42,377 nucleotides of DNA from Sphingobium sp. TCM1 (GTDB taxonomy: Bacteria > Pseudomonadota > Alphaproteobacteria > Sphingomonadales > Sphingomonadaceae), in the NCBI RefSeq assembly GCF_001650725.1, contig NZ_LXVX01000022.1, positions 1 through 42,377 of the forward strand, given 5' to 3'. This document shows positions 7,833-18,320 of this stretch, one piece after another. Below the pieces are notes generated by a model. It had not been told where the DNA came from. It ran no database searches and saw only the letters and a list, made by a program, of their open reading frames with translations. A program made the position numbers and the translations under genes. The stretch's first letter is position 1. Each line of letters begins with the position of its first letter.

Positions 7833-9901
7833 GGCGCGTCCGTCGCGTTGCTGCCGGGCGGTGGCGGAACATCGTTGGCCGCATCTTCGGCGGCAACGGG
7901 AGACGGTGCCGTTGCGTTGGCGACGGCGGCGTTGGCCGCATTGTCGGCGACGGGTGGCGGCGCTTCCCCTTTCTCGATCGCCTTGGCCAGGCGGAATGCG
8001 GCCATCTGTCGCGCCTGCCGTTCGGCGGGGGTGCCGCCCCAACCCTTTTCCAGCGTGACCAGCTTCTCCATCGCCTTGGTGGGATCGAACAGATAGGACA
8101 GGGTGTCGCTGGCGATCATCGGCGCGTCCTCGTTGCGGATCATATGTCCGCCATGCTCGATGATGCAGGCGACCGCATAGCGTGGATTGTCGAAGGGGGC
8201 GAAGCCCTGGAACAGGGCGTGGTCGCGCAGCTTGAACGCCAATGAGCTGTCCCGCCGCACGCCCGCGCGGCGCTCGGCCATGGTGATGCGCCGGACTTGG
8301 GCGGTGCCGGTCTTGCCCGCGATGAGCACGCCGGGAATGTTCATCCGCGCGGCGCCGCCGGTGCCGCCGCCATTGACCACGGCGCTCATCGCGTCGCGAA
8401 TGATGACCAGATGCTCCTCGGTGGCGCCGACAGACGTGGGCGGCGGCCGCTTGGCACCCAGAAGGAAATTGGGCATGAGTTGCCGGCCGGTCGCTAGGCG
8501 CGCGGCCATCACCGCCATCTGGAGCGGATTGATGAGCATATAGCCCTGGCCGATGGTGGCGTTCACCGTATCATAGGCCTGCCAGCTCTGATCATATTTG
8601 CGTTCTTTCCACGCCGGATCGGGAACGGTGCCATAGCTCTGGCTGGGGAAGGGCAGGTCGAAGCGCTGGCCCATGCCCACCCGCCGCGCCATCTGGGCGA
8701 TCCGGTCCATTCCGACGCGCTGCGCCATCTGGTAGAAATAGATGTCGCAGCTCTGGGCGATCGCGCCCCGCATGTCGAGCGGGCCGTGCCCGCGCCGCTT
8801 GTGGCAGTGGAACAAGGTGTTGCCCACGCGCAGCGCGCCGGCGCAACTGATCCGCTCCTGCGGCCCGACGCCAGCCTCCAGCAGCGCCAGCGCCACCATT
8901 GGCTTAACCGTAGAGCCCGGCGGATAGAGCCCCTGCAAGGTCTTGTTGCGCAGCGGAATATGATCGTCCTTCGACAGCATCTCATATTCCAGATGGCTGA
9001 TGCCGTCGGAAAAGCTGTTGGGATCGAAGCTGGGCATGGAGGCCATGGCGAGTACGTCGCCGTTGGCGCAATCGATCACGACGACCGAACCGCTTTGCGT
9101 CGCAAGGCGCCGCCCCGCATATTCCTGAAGCCCGGCATCGATGGTCAGGCTGACGGGCTTGCCCGGCGTGTCGGGGCGTGTCGTGAGTTCGCGCACGATC
9201 TTGCCGCGCGCCGTTACCTCGACCCGCTTGGCGCCGGGCCTGCCGGTCAGGTGCCGGTCGAACGCCTTTTCCAGCCCATCCTTGCCGACCTTGAATCCCG
9301 GCGTGATGAGCAGCGGATCCTTGCGCTCCTTATATTCCTCCGCCGTGGCCGCCCCGACATAGCCGAGCAGGTGCCCGACCGTGGCGCCCGCCGGATAATA
9401 GCGCGAAAAGCCCTGGCTGGGCGCGACGCCGGGCAGGTCGGGCAGGCGGACGCTCACGGCGGCATATTGGTCATAGGTCAGCTTGTCGGCGACCTGGACC
9501 GGACGAAATCCCGCCGACTTGTCCAGTTCCTCGCGGATGCGATCGACTTCGTCCGATTCCAGGCTCAGCAACTGGGCGAGGTGCCGGATCGTCGCCTCGC
9601 CGTCCACCACGCGCTGCGGGATCAGGTCGACGCGAAAATCGGTCCGGTTGTTCGCCAGCGTCTTGCCATGGCGATCGAGGATCCAGCCCCGGCGCGGCGG
9701 AATGAGCGTGAGGTTGACCCGGTTACTCTCGGAAAGCAGGCTGTATTTCTCGTTTTCGGCGACGCTGATCCAGCCCATGCGACCGACCAGCAGCGCCCCG
9801 ATCGCGCCTTGCAATCCCCCCACCACCATCGCGCGGCGGCTGAAGGTGAAGGACTGGGTGGCTTCGGTGACGATCTTGCGCTTGGGACCGGGAAACTTCA
9901 T
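7829..9901 (-). CDS. mrdA: Penicillin-binding protein 2 (peptidoglycan transpeptidase)
   Basis: A class B PBP of 690 residues that cross-links new peptidoglycan during elongation as the partner of RodA. It has a short cytoplasmic N-terminus with a transmembrane helix at about 24-45, a dimerisation domain, and a transpeptidase domain with nucleophile Ser330 in STVK (330-333), SCD at 384-386 and KTG at 530-532. After about residue 640 an Ala/Asn/Pro-rich tail (PPPVADNAANAAV...) extends beyond the usual E. coli length of 633. It looks like a disordered extension. The start at 9901 is fixed by an ATGA overlap with mreD and by the basic MKFPGPKRK start. Confidence 0.95.
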   Translation of the reverse strand: MKFPGPKRKIVTEATQSFTFSRRAMVVGGLQGAIGALLVGRMGWISVAENEKYSLLSESNRVNLTLIPPRRGWILDRHGKTLANNRTDFRVDLIPQRVVDGEATIRHLAQLLSLESDEVDRIREELDKSAGFRPVQVADKLTYDQYAAVSVRLPDLPGVAPSQGFSRYYPAGATVGHLLGYVGAATAEEYKERKDPLLITPGFKVGKDGLEKAFDRHLTGRPGAKRVEVTARGKIVRELTTRPDTPGKPVSLTIDAGLQEYAGRRLATQSGSVVVIDCANGDVLAMASMPSFDPNSFSDGISHLEYEMLSKDDHIPLRNKTLQGLYPPGSTVKPMVALALLEAGVGPQERISCAGALRVGNTLFHCHKRRGHGPLDMRGAIAQSCDIYFYQMAQRVGMDRIAQMARRVGMGQRFDLPFPSQSYGTVPDPAWKERKYDQSWQAYDTVNATIGQGYMLINPLQMAVMAARLATGRQLMPNFLLGAKRPPPTSVGATEEHLVIIRDAMSAVVNGGGTGGAARMNIPGVLIAGKTGTAQVRRITMAERRAGVRRDSSLAFKLRDHALFQGFAPFDNPRYAVACIIEHGGHMIRNEDAPMIASDTLSYLFDPTKAMEKLVTLEKGWGGTPAERQARQMAAFRLAKAIEKGEAPPPVADNAANAAVANATAPSPVAAEDAANDVPPPPGSNATDAP

Positions 9902-10425
9902 GCCATCACACGCCAGCGGTCGATCCGGGCGCATTGCCGGACAATGAAGGGAAAGAGCAGGACCGTCCAGACCATCTGCGGCGCGACCAACAGCAACCTT
10001 ATATCGCCTCCGCCGGTGATCCGCGCGAAGAAAAGCCCCCCTGACAGGCAGAAGATAATCGCGATGCCGGCGATTAGCCAGTCCTGCTTGTAGCTGCGCC
10101 AGACCAGTCGATGTTCGATGAAGTCGACGCCGATCAGGGCGACCGTCCACAAAAACATCCCCGATCCGATCGGCTGGCCGCCCACCAGGTCATCGAACAG
10201 GCCTAGCGGGAGGCCGATCCAGGTCCGCCACAATTCGGGCCGCAGCAGCCGCCACGACAGCAGCAGCAGCAGGCCGAAGGGCGGCATGATCGGCGACTGG
10301 GCGATCAGCGGCAACGTGGTCGCGAGCGACCCCAGCATGACGGTGATGACGGGCGTCCCGGCGAGGCGGAACCGGCCGGGATGCCGGCCCAGGCGCGGGA
10401 CGTGCAGCAGATGCGGGTCGATCAC
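9898..10425 (-). CDS. mreD: Rod shape-determining protein MreD
   Basis: A 175-residue inner-membrane protein with about five hydrophobic segments, in the fixed operon place between mreC and mrdA. The segment GLPLGLFDDLVGGQPIGSG is the conserved MreD signature. MreD links MreC and the PBP2-RodA synthase to the cytoplasmic MreB filament. Its start overlaps the mreC stop (10422-10425) and its stop overlaps the mrdA start (9898-9901), both as ATGA. Sequence conservation in this family is low, so position in the operon is a large part of the evidence. Confidence 0.92.
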   Translation of the reverse strand: MIDPHLLHVPRLGRHPGRFRLAGTPVITVMLGSLATTLPLIAQSPIMPPFGLLLLLSWRLLRPELWRTWIGLPLGLFDDLVGGQPIGSGMFLWTVALIGVDFIEHRLVWRSYKQDWLIAGIAIIFCLSGGLFFARITGGGDIRLLLVAPQMVWTVLLFPFIVRQCARIDRWRVMA

Positions 10426-11333
10426 GGGGCGCTCGCATTTGCGGCCGGCGCCGCCTCCTGCGCCGTCTCGGCGGCTCCACCGCGCGTCACCACCTCCTCG
10501 AAGGCGCGTTCCACCACGACCGCATCGACGCGCGAGGGGTTGGCCAGGGGGAAGCCCCAGGCGATCTCGCCCTCGACGCGGACCACTACGGCGACGGGGA
10601 TATTGGGCTGGTATATGCCGCCGATGCCCGACGTCACCAGCAGGTCGCCTGGCTTGAAGGGGTTGCGGCCCGCGGACAACGCTCGGATTTCGAGCGACCC
10701 GTCGCCCGCTCCGGTCGAAATGGCGGGTACGCTGTCATTGGCGCGACGGATCGGCACGATATTGCCGGTGTCCGTCAGTAGCAGCACTTCGGCGGTGTTG
10801 GGCGTCGTGCTATGGATGCGGCCGATCAGCCCTTCGGCGGCGCGGACCGGCATTCCGGGGCGCACGCCCTGCCAGCGGCCCGCGTTGAGCCGCGCGAAAC
10901 GGCGCGCGCTGCTGGAGGAGGAACTGATGAGCCGCGCCGTCAGCAGGTCGCTCTGATCCTCGTCGACCAGCTTGAGCAGCTTCTTGAGCCGCGCATTTTC
11001 CTGCTTGACCGCCTTCGCCTCGATGATGCGGTTGCGATCCGTCTCGACCTGGCGGCGCAGCGCCACATTCTGCGAGCCCGCCCGCCAATAGGCGGCCAGC
11101 ACCTCGTCCACCGAACTGATGCCGCTGACCATATTCTTGAGGCCGGCCGAAACCGGGCGGGTCAGTTCGGCGGTGACCGTGCGCAGGCCAGCGAAGCCGG
11201 TCGGATCGAACATCGCGACCACGACCAGCAGCAGGCCGGCCGCCGCACCGGCAACCGCCACCACATAGCTCGCAAACAGGCTATATTGCGCCTTCCGGTT
11301 GATGCCGGGGCGTCGGCTGGGTGGCCGCGCCAT
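10422..11333 (-). CDS. mreC: Rod shape-determining protein MreC
   Basis: A 303-residue bitopic protein: short basic cytoplasmic N-terminus, one transmembrane helix (about 20-42), a coiled coil rich in charged residues and Leu (about 70-110), then the beta-rich periplasmic domain that activates PBP2. Conserved pieces include TARLISSSSSSARRFARLNAG and GDLLVTSGIGGIYQPNIPV. An Ala/Pro-rich tail closes the protein. The start MARPPSRRPG is chosen because GGAAGGGA lies 7-14 bp upstream. It lies 16 bp after mreB. A start 12 codons further up would run into mreB. Confidence 0.94.
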   Translation of the reverse strand: MARPPSRRPGINRKAQYSLFASYVVAVAGAAAGLLLVVVAMFDPTGFAGLRTVTAELTRPVSAGLKNMVSGISSVDEVLAAYWRAGSQNVALRRQVETDRNRIIEAKAVKQENARLKKLLKLVDEDQSDLLTARLISSSSSSARRFARLNAGRWQGVRPGMPVRAAEGLIGRIHSTTPNTAEVLLLTDTGNIVPIRRANDSVPAISTGAGDGSLEIRALSAGRNPFKPGDLLVTSGIGGIYQPNIPVAVVVRVEGEIAWGFPLANPSRVDAVVVERAFEEVVTRGGAAETAQEAAPAANASAP

Positions 11334-11349
11334 CAATCGTCCCTTCCGA

Positions 11350-12399
<1,050 letters not shown>

Positions 12400-12554
12400 T
12401 TATCCTGTTTCGCCCGCCGTCCCCGCGACGCGAAGGGGACCGTCGGAAAGCTGTTTTGCCCGTCCGTTGCTCCCTTCTTCCTTGCCCCTTGCAGTGCAAA
12501 AAATATCGGGTTCGCGGCTCGCGGAAAGCGCCCGCTTGGGCTAGTCCCTAATCA

Positions 12555-14357
12555 ATGTCAATACGCCGCCTGCCCGAACATCTGGTCAATCGTATCGCTG
12601 CCGGTGAAGTGGTCGAAAGACCCGCCAGCGCGCTCAAGGAGATAGTGGAAAACGCTTTGGACGCGGGTGCGACTCGCATTGCCATACGATTGTCCAACGG
12701 TGGGCTGGACCGGATCGAGGTCAGCGACGATGGCTGCGGCATGGATTCGGCCGACATGGCGCTCGCGCTGGAGCGCCATGCGACATCGAAACTGCCCGAT
12801 GATGCGATCGAGAATGTGGCGACGCTGGGCTTTCGCGGCGAAGCGCTGCCGTCGATCGCCAGTGTCGCCCGGCTTTCGATCGACAGCCGCCCGCGCGGCG
12901 CCGATGGCTGGAACCGCACGGTCGACAATGGGCGGCTGGTGGCGGAGGGGCCGGCCGCGCTGCCGCCCGGCACCCGCGTCACGGTGGAAGAACTGTTCGG
13001 GAAGGTGCCCGCGCGGCGGAAATTCCTGCGTTCGGCCAAGGCCGAATATGCCGCCTGCCTCGACATCGTCCGCCGGCTGGCCATGGCCCATCCGTCGGTC
13101 GCCTTTTCGGTCGAACATGACGGGCGCCGGGTGCTGGGCGTGCAGGGCGACGAAGCGCGGGAGGACCGGGTCGCCGCGCTGACCGACCGGCAACTGGCGG
13201 ACAATCATGTAATCGTGAGCCTGGAACGGGACGGGGTGCGCCTGTCCGGGGTCGCATCGCTGCCCACCTACAATCGCGGCGTGGGCGATCATCAATATCT
13301 GTTCGTAAACGGCCGTCCGGTGAAGGACCGGCTGCTGATCGGCGCGCTGCGTGGCGCCTATGCCGACATGCTGGCGCGCGACCGGCATCCGGTGGTGGCG
13401 CTGTTCCTGGACGTGCCGCCGCTCGACGTAGACGTCAACGTTCATCCCGCCAAGACCGAGGTTCGCTTCCGCGACCCCGCGATGATCCGGGGCATGATCG
13501 TCTCCGGCCTGCGTCGGGCGCTCGATGCCGAAGGGTTCCGCGCGGTGCAGCAGGCGGATGCAGCGGGGCTGGCGGCCTGGCGGCCGGAGCCGGTGTCGCC
13601 CACCCCGATCGGCGCCATGCCGATCTTCGAGGCGGCGGCCTCCTCGCCGGCGAGCTACAGCCAGTTCGCGCCGGCCTCCTTCGCTGACCGCCGCCCGTCC
13701 TTTCTCGCGCCGCCGCCCCAGGCGCGCGCCGAGCCTGCCGCCGCGCCCGCACCCGAAGGCCATAGCTTCCCGCTGGGGGTTGCGCGCGGTCAGGTGGCGC
13801 GCACCTATATCGTCGCGGAGGCGGAGGACGGCCTGGTGATCGTCGACCAGCACGCCGCGCATGAGCGGCTGACGCTCGAACGGATGCGCCGTGCGATGGA
13901 GGGCCAGGAGAATGGCAATCGCGTCGCGTCCCAGGCGCTGCTGCTGCCCGAAGTGGTGGAACTGGATGAGCCGGCCTGCGACCGGTTGGAGGCGCGCGCC
14001 GCCGAACTCAAGGATTTCGGCCTTGATCTTGAGCGGTTCGGTCCCTCGGCCATGCTGGTCCGCGCCGTCCCCGCGATGCTGGGCCAGTCGGACGTGCAGG
14101 GACTGGTCACGGATCTGGCCGACGATCTCGCCGCCTATGACAGCGCCCTGTCGCTCAAGGAGCGGCTCGATCTCGTCGCCGCGACCATGGCCTGCCACGG
14201 CTCGGTCCGCGCCGGCCGCGTGCTGAGTGTCGCCGAAATGAACGCCCTGCTCCGCGAGATGGAAGTCACCCCGCGATCGGGACAATGCAACCATGGCCGC
14301 CCGACCTGGGTGAAGCTGGGGCATGGCGACATCGAAAAACTGTTCGGAAGGAAATGA
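12555..14357 (+). CDS. mutL: DNA mismatch repair protein MutL with endonuclease motif
   Basis: A 600-residue GHKL ATPase. N-terminal motifs are NRIAAGEVVERPASALKEIV, DDGCGMD and GFRGEALPSI, with NVHPAKTEVRF near residue 300. A Pro/Ala-rich linker (about 330-415) leads to the C-terminal dimerisation domain. That domain carries DQHAAHERLTLE from Asp431, matching the DQHA(X)2E(X)4E metal-binding endonuclease motif. ACHGSVRAG and QCNHGRP follow. This is the nicking type of MutL found in bacteria that lack MutH and Dam-directed repair. It is divergent from mreB. The next gene begins 4 bp after its stop. Confidence 0.97.
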   Translation: MSIRRLPEHLVNRIAAGEVVERPASALKEIVENALDAGATRIAIRLSNGGLDRIEVSDDGCGMDSADMALALERHATSKLPDDAIENVATLGFRGEALPSIASVARLSIDSRPRGADGWNRTVDNGRLVAEGPAALPPGTRVTVEELFGKVPARRKFLRSAKAEYAACLDIVRRLAMAHPSVAFSVEHDGRRVLGVQGDEAREDRVAALTDRQLADNHVIVSLERDGVRLSGVASLPTYNRGVGDHQYLFVNGRPVKDRLLIGALRGAYADMLARDRHPVVALFLDVPPLDVDVNVHPAKTEVRFRDPAMIRGMIVSGLRRALDAEGFRAVQQADAAGLAAWRPEPVSPTPIGAMPIFEAAASSPASYSQFAPASFADRRPSFLAPPPQARAEPAAAPAPEGHSFPLGVARGQVARTYIVAEAEDGLVIVDQHAAHERLTLERMRRAMEGQENGNRVASQALLLPEVVELDEPACDRLEARAAELKDFGLDLERFGPSAMLVRAVPAMLGQSDVQGLVTDLADDLAAYDSALSLKERLDLVAATMACHGSVRAGRVLSVAEMNALLREMEVTPRSGQCNHGRPTWVKLGHGDIEKLFGRK

Positions 14358-14361
14358 GCCG

Positions 14362-14847
14362 ATGACGATGTTTGCCGCCCTGCTGCTCGCCGCCGCGCCC
14401 GTCTGTGCCGACCCTGCGCTGCTGGGCGAGCCGTGGACCAGTTGGACCCAGAGCGGGGAGGCGAAGGCCGGGGTGCAGGTACAGGGCGCGCCGACGCTGA
14501 TCCTGGGCAAGCCGGTTATGGCGGCGCTGACGCCGGCGGCCTATGTCCAGTTCGCCGCAGCCCCCGGCAAAGGTGCGAAGGAGGGGCATGGCGGGCTGTT
14601 CGGCTTGTCGCTCAAGGCGGCGGCGCGCATCGGCATCGCACTGTCGGGGCCGGCCTGGGTCGATGTCGTGACGGGCACCACCCCGGTCGCCTCGATCGAG
14701 CATGGCCATGGTCCGGATTGTTCGGGCATTCGCAAGATCGTGTGGTTCGACCTGCCCGCCGGTCGCCATATCATCCAGATTGTCGGATCGAAGGACGCCA
14801 GCATCCGCATCATGACCGCTGATGCGAAGGCCAACCAGCCGCTCTAG
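14362..14847 (+). CDS. Secreted hypothetical protein downstream of mutL
   Basis: A 161-residue protein starting MTMFAALLLAAAPVCA, a short Sec signal peptide likely cut after ...VCA. The mature part contains SWTQSG, a middle section LSLKAAARIGIALSGPAWVDVV and a final beta-rich part (IRKIVWFDLPAGRHIIQIVGS). This suggests a small beta-sandwich with a single Cys (PDCSG). I recognise no catalytic motif and cannot assign a function. It starts 4 bp after the mutL stop and so is probably co-transcribed, but a secreted protein is unlikely to take part in mismatch repair. Confidence 0.75.
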   Translation: MTMFAALLLAAAPVCADPALLGEPWTSWTQSGEAKAGVQVQGAPTLILGKPVMAALTPAAYVQFAAAPGKGAKEGHGGLFGLSLKAAARIGIALSGPAWVDVVTGTTPVASIEHGHGPDCSGIRKIVWFDLPAGRHIIQIVGSKDASIRIMTADAKANQPL

Positions 14848-14931
14848 CTGGATCGGATGTCCGTAAAACGCGCGGACCATTAATCGGTTTGGTGGCGGTA
14901 GTATCAAGCCATGATGACGGAGGCCGTGCCG

Positions 14932-15564
14932 TTACCGCTCCACCGCCATGCGTGCGGCCAGCCCGCCCAGAACCGTGCCCATGAACCAGCGCTGGATCGT
15001 CAGCCAGCGCGGGCGGCCGTGGAGAAATCCGGCGATCGATCCGGCGAGGCAGGCGATCAGCGCATTGACCGACAAGCTGATGACGATCTGCGTCGCGCCG
15101 AGCGCCAGCGACTGGCCCAGCACATTGTCGCGCGTCGGCTCGACGAACTGCGGCAGCAGCGACAGATAGATCATCGCGACCTTGGGATTGAGCAGGTTGG
15201 TGACCAGCCCCATCGTGAAGAGCCGTCGCGGCGAATCCTGCGGCAGGGTGCGGACCTGAAAGGGGGATCGCCCGCCCGGCCGCACTGCGCTCCACGCCAG
15301 CCAAAGCAGATAGAGCGCGCCACCGATCCGCAGGACGTCATAGGCGAACGGCACCGCCATCATAAGTGCGGTGATGCCGAAGGCCGCGCTCACCATGTAG
15401 AAGAGGAAGCCGCACGCCACGCCGAGCAGCGAGATCATGCCCGCCGCGCGCCCTTGCGAAATCGAGCGCGACACCAGATAGATCATGTTGGGACCGGGCG
15501 TCAGGACCACGCCCAGCGATACCAGCGCAAAAGCGATCAGATGAGCGGCACTCGGCATCGGCAT
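14932..15564 (-). CDS. LysE/RhtB-family amino acid exporter
   Basis: A 210-residue inner-membrane protein with about six hydrophobic segments. The family signature is clear near the N-terminus: VVLTPGPNMIYLVSRSISQG, then GVACGFLFYM, and GLVTNLLNPKVAMIYLSLLPQF in the middle. Members of this superfamily pump out amino acids or derivatives such as homoserine, threonine, lysine or leucine by proton exchange. The substrate cannot be told from sequence. It is a single gene, convergent with the secreted hypothetical before it. The start MPMPSAAHLIAF is the normal family start. Confidence 0.9.
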   Translation of the reverse strand: MPMPSAAHLIAFALVSLGVVLTPGPNMIYLVSRSISQGRAAGMISLLGVACGFLFYMVSAAFGITALMMAVPFAYDVLRIGGALYLLWLAWSAVRPGGRSPFQVRTLPQDSPRRLFTMGLVTNLLNPKVAMIYLSLLPQFVEPTRDNVLGQSLALGATQIVISLSVNALIACLAGSIAGFLHGRPRWLTIQRWFMGTVLGGLAARMAVER

Positions 15565-15622
15565 TTCCCCAACGGCATGATGCCGTTCGCCTAGCCCCGA
15601 CGAGCGGAGCGGGGCAGGGCCA

Positions 15623-16099
15623 CTATGGGGGCGTTGGCCGGGTCCGCCACATGGCGATCGGGATCATCGTCAGTACCGGCTGATCGTCCTGGTTGAGGAT
15701 CGTCACCTTGCTGCGGACGATGCCCATTTCCGGACGGCTCTGCGACGCCTTCTTGTCGATCACTTCGCTCTTCCCGCGCAGTGTGTCGCCGGGACGCACC
15801 GGGCGCAGCCAGCGCAGTTCGTCCACCCCCATCGCGCCCAGGCTGGCCGCCTGACGCCCCGGATCCCGCTGCATTTCGGCGACGAACATCTTCATGAACA
15901 GGGCGGTGGTGTGCCAGCCACTTGCCGAGATGGTCCCGAAATGGGTGCTGGCCGCGGCCTCATCCGACAGATGGAAGGGCTGGGGATCGAACTCCGCCGC
16001 GAAAGCGACGCTTTCCTCGCGTAACAGGGTCAGCGGACCGAAATCGAAGCTGTCGCCGATCGCGATATCCTCGAAATAGACTATGGCTTCCATCCTCAT
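15623..16099 (-). CDS. MaoC-like hot-dog dehydratase/hydratase
   Basis: A 158-residue single hot-dog protein, probably an enoyl-CoA hydratase-type enzyme. EDIAIGDSFDFGPLTL opens the domain. FDPQPFHLSDEAAASTHFGTISASGWH carries the Asp and His of the hydratase-2 motif, followed by LRWLRPVRPGDTLRGKSEV. The upstream GGGAG serves either ATG at 16099 (spacing 4) or at 16093 (spacing 10), so the N-terminus is uncertain by two residues. The longer ORF reaches into phoD and is rejected. It follows phoD on the same strand with about 55 bp between. The substrate is unknown. Confidence 0.85.
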   Translation of the reverse strand: MRMEAIVYFEDIAIGDSFDFGPLTLLREESVAFAAEFDPQPFHLSDEAAASTHFGTISASGWHTTALFMKMFVAEMQRDPGRQAASLGAMGVDELRWLRPVRPGDTLRGKSEVIDKKASQSRPEMGIVRSKVTILNQDDQPVLTMIPIAMWRTRPTPP

Positions 16100-16154
16100 C
16101 CGTCTCCCATTGGAACGGACAAGGATGTAGGCCTGGCTTCCGTTAACGTCAATG

Positions 16155-17705
16155 TCAGGCGATGGCGAGCGAGGGCTGGCCGCGCGGCACGGTGATGCTG
16201 GCGCGGGTTCTGATCGGCGCGCCGGGCGTCGACACCTGATCCACCACGCGGAAACGCGTGGTCCAGGCATCGGGCGTCACCTCGCAAAGCAGATAGCCGC
16301 GCTGGTCGTTGATGAATTTCAGTTCCGGGCTGTTCTTCATCATCACGTCGCTGCCGGTCCGCAGGTCCGACCCGTCCCCGCCAGAGGAGATGGAGGTGGA
16401 CACGAATTCGACCGCCACCGGCTTGCCCTCGCTTTCCAGCAATCCGGCGAAATTCTGATGCTCGTCGCCGGTCAGGACGACGACATTGTCCAGGCCGCGC
16501 ATCTTCGCCAGCAGCCGGTTGCGCTGCGTCGTATAGGCCGCCCAGCTATCGATATTGTAGATTTTCTGCTTCTCGTCGGCATAGCGGCGACGGTCGAGCG
16601 ACATCATCATCACCTGCTGCGCCACGCAATTCCACTTCGCCTGGCCGCGCGTCAGGTTGCGCACCAGCCAGCTTTCCTCCTCCGGCGAGATGACCTGCGC
16701 CTTGTTGTCGTCGATGCCGGTGCAATAGGGCTTGAACCCGTCGTCGCACGGCTGGTCCGAGCGGAAGGAGCGGGTGTCGAGGAAATCGATCGACAGCAGA
16801 TCGCCGAAGCGCGCCTCGCGATACATATTCGTGATGATGCCGTTGCGGGGCAGCATGGCGGCACGCACCGGCATATATTCATACCAGGCCTGCAACCCCG
16901 CCTGCCGGCGCAGGCGGAATATTTCCTGCGGCACGTCCTTCCAGTTGGCGTCGCCGACCCAGTTATTCTCCACCTCATGATCGTCGAAGGTCGGGAACCA
17001 TGTGTGTTTCGCGCGCGCGGCCTGGAGGTCATAGTCGCTCAGATATTGGGCGTAGCGCAGCCGATAATCGGCGAGGTCGAAACAATCCTGGCCGATATGC
17101 TGGCGCACCTGCGGGGCGGGCAGCCCGTCCTTGTCATAGTCCGGGCCGCGCTGCTGATATTCGTAGATGAAGTCGCCATAATGATAGACGAAGGCCAGGT
17201 CGTCCTCGCGCGCGAGATGGCGGAAGGCGGTGAACAGGCCGTCCTCGTAATTCTGGCAGCCCGCGACGCCGAACTTGAGCGCGGCGGGGCTGGCGGATGG
17301 CAGCGGCAGGGTGCGTGCGCGACCGCGTGACGACTGGTCGCTGCCCAGCGTGAAGCGATACCAATAGGGGCGGTCGGGCTGGAGGCCCGTCACCTCGACA
17401 TGGACGCTATGGCCCAGTTCCGGGCGCGCGACAGCCTCGCCGGTCGCGACGATGGTCTTGAAACGATCGTCGCTCGCGACCTCCCACTTCACCGGCAGCG
17501 GCGCCATCGGCATCCCACCATGCGGCTCGAACGGCCTGGGCGCCAGCTTGGTCCAGATCACGAAGCCGTCGGGCGCGGGATCGCCGGACGTGACGCCCAG
17601 CGCGAAGGGATAGCCGGCGAACCAGTTTTGCGCGTTGATGATGGCGGGCGCACCGATCAGCGGCGTCACGACGGCGGTGGTCAGGATCTGGCGGCGGGTG
17701 AGCAT
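16155..17705 (-). CDS. phoD: PhoD-type alkaline phosphatase / phosphodiesterase
   Basis: A 516-residue exported metallophosphatase that releases phosphate from organic phosphomono- and diesters in the periplasm. The N-terminus MLTRRQILTTAVVTPLIGAP is a twin-arginine signal, as expected for a PhoD folded with its Fe-Ca centre. Residues about 32-130 form the PhoD N-terminal beta domain. The metallo part shows GCQNYEDG, HYGDFIYEY, FDDHEVENNW and LTGDEHQNFAG. Phosphate starvation control is usual in the family, but I could not confirm a Pho box upstream. Confidence 0.93.
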   Translation of the reverse strand: MLTRRQILTTAVVTPLIGAPAIINAQNWFAGYPFALGVTSGDPAPDGFVIWTKLAPRPFEPHGGMPMAPLPVKWEVASDDRFKTIVATGEAVARPELGHSVHVEVTGLQPDRPYWYRFTLGSDQSSRGRARTLPLPSASPAALKFGVAGCQNYEDGLFTAFRHLAREDDLAFVYHYGDFIYEYQQRGPDYDKDGLPAPQVRQHIGQDCFDLADYRLRYAQYLSDYDLQAARAKHTWFPTFDDHEVENNWVGDANWKDVPQEIFRLRRQAGLQAWYEYMPVRAAMLPRNGIITNMYREARFGDLLSIDFLDTRSFRSDQPCDDGFKPYCTGIDDNKAQVISPEEESWLVRNLTRGQAKWNCVAQQVMMMSLDRRRYADEKQKIYNIDSWAAYTTQRNRLLAKMRGLDNVVVLTGDEHQNFAGLLESEGKPVAVEFVSTSISSGGDGSDLRTGSDVMMKNSPELKFINDQRGYLLCEVTPDAWTTRFRVVDQVSTPGAPIRTRASITVPRGQPSLAIA

Positions 17706-17794
17706 GAAGGCGGCGACCTCGTCATCGGGCGGTTGTAAAAGAGTCTCTTAGCCGCCTGCTCTAGCGGTGCAATATGACAGGACGACGCAACCGG

Positions 17795-18316
17795 TCAGAC
17801 GATCCAGGCGCGCAGCGTCCGCCACGCCTCCGCCTTCTTCTCGTGCGACAGGCTGGCATAGGCTCCGCTGGAGGAGGGCAGGTCGATCAGCGACAAACCG
17901 GGCCGCTCGCCCAGTTGCCGCCGTCCGTGCAGTGCGGCGGTCTTGCCGTTGAAGGCGACCGCCCGGAGCGCGGGCAGCCGGTTCACGAAATTGCCAAGGT
18001 CGCGCAGTTCGGCGCCCCTGATCTGGCTGTCCAGGCTGCCGGGCCGCTCGGCGCTCTCGATCACGTCCCACAGCCCTACGCCCAGCGCGCGCAGTCGCTT
18101 CAGGCGCATCGCATAGGGCTGGCCACGCAATGGCTCGCCCAGCACGTCGCCCAGCAGATCCCAGAAGGCGTTGCCCCGGTGGGCATAATATTCGCCCTGC
18201 CGGATCGACGCATCGCCCGGCAGGCTGCCCAGGATCAGCAGGCGCGTGTCCGCATCGACGCTGGGCGGAAAGGCGGCCTTGCGCTGTGCTGGCATTTGGC
18301 CGGGGCGCAGCGCCAT
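17795..18316 (-). CDS. UDG-superfamily DNA glycosylase (hypoxanthine-DNA glycosylase type)
   Basis: A 173-residue base-excision repair enzyme. LLILGSLPGDASI is motif 1 of the uracil-DNA glycosylase fold. EYYAHRGNAFWDLLGD follows, as in family-6 (HDG) enzymes that remove hypoxanthine from deaminated adenine. LGVGLWDVIESAERPGSLDSQI and the final LPSSSGAY, equivalent to the second active-site loop, are present. That loop more often reads LPS(S/T)SP, so the Gly is a small oddity. It starts 4 bp after the ychF stop and is probably co-transcribed. Substrate (hypoxanthine against uracil) is by family, not proven. Confidence 0.85.
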   Translation of the reverse strand: MALRPGQMPAQRKAAFPPSVDADTRLLILGSLPGDASIRQGEYYAHRGNAFWDLLGDVLGEPLRGQPYAMRLKRLRALGVGLWDVIESAERPGSLDSQIRGAELRDLGNFVNRLPALRAVAFNGKTAALHGRRQLGERPGLSLIDLPSSSGAYASLSHEKKAEAWRTLRAWIV

Positions 18317-18320
18317 GGGG

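Noticed and set aside
12558..14510. A 650-codon open frame opposite mutL
   Set aside because: Shadow frame. mutL is certain on the plus strand.
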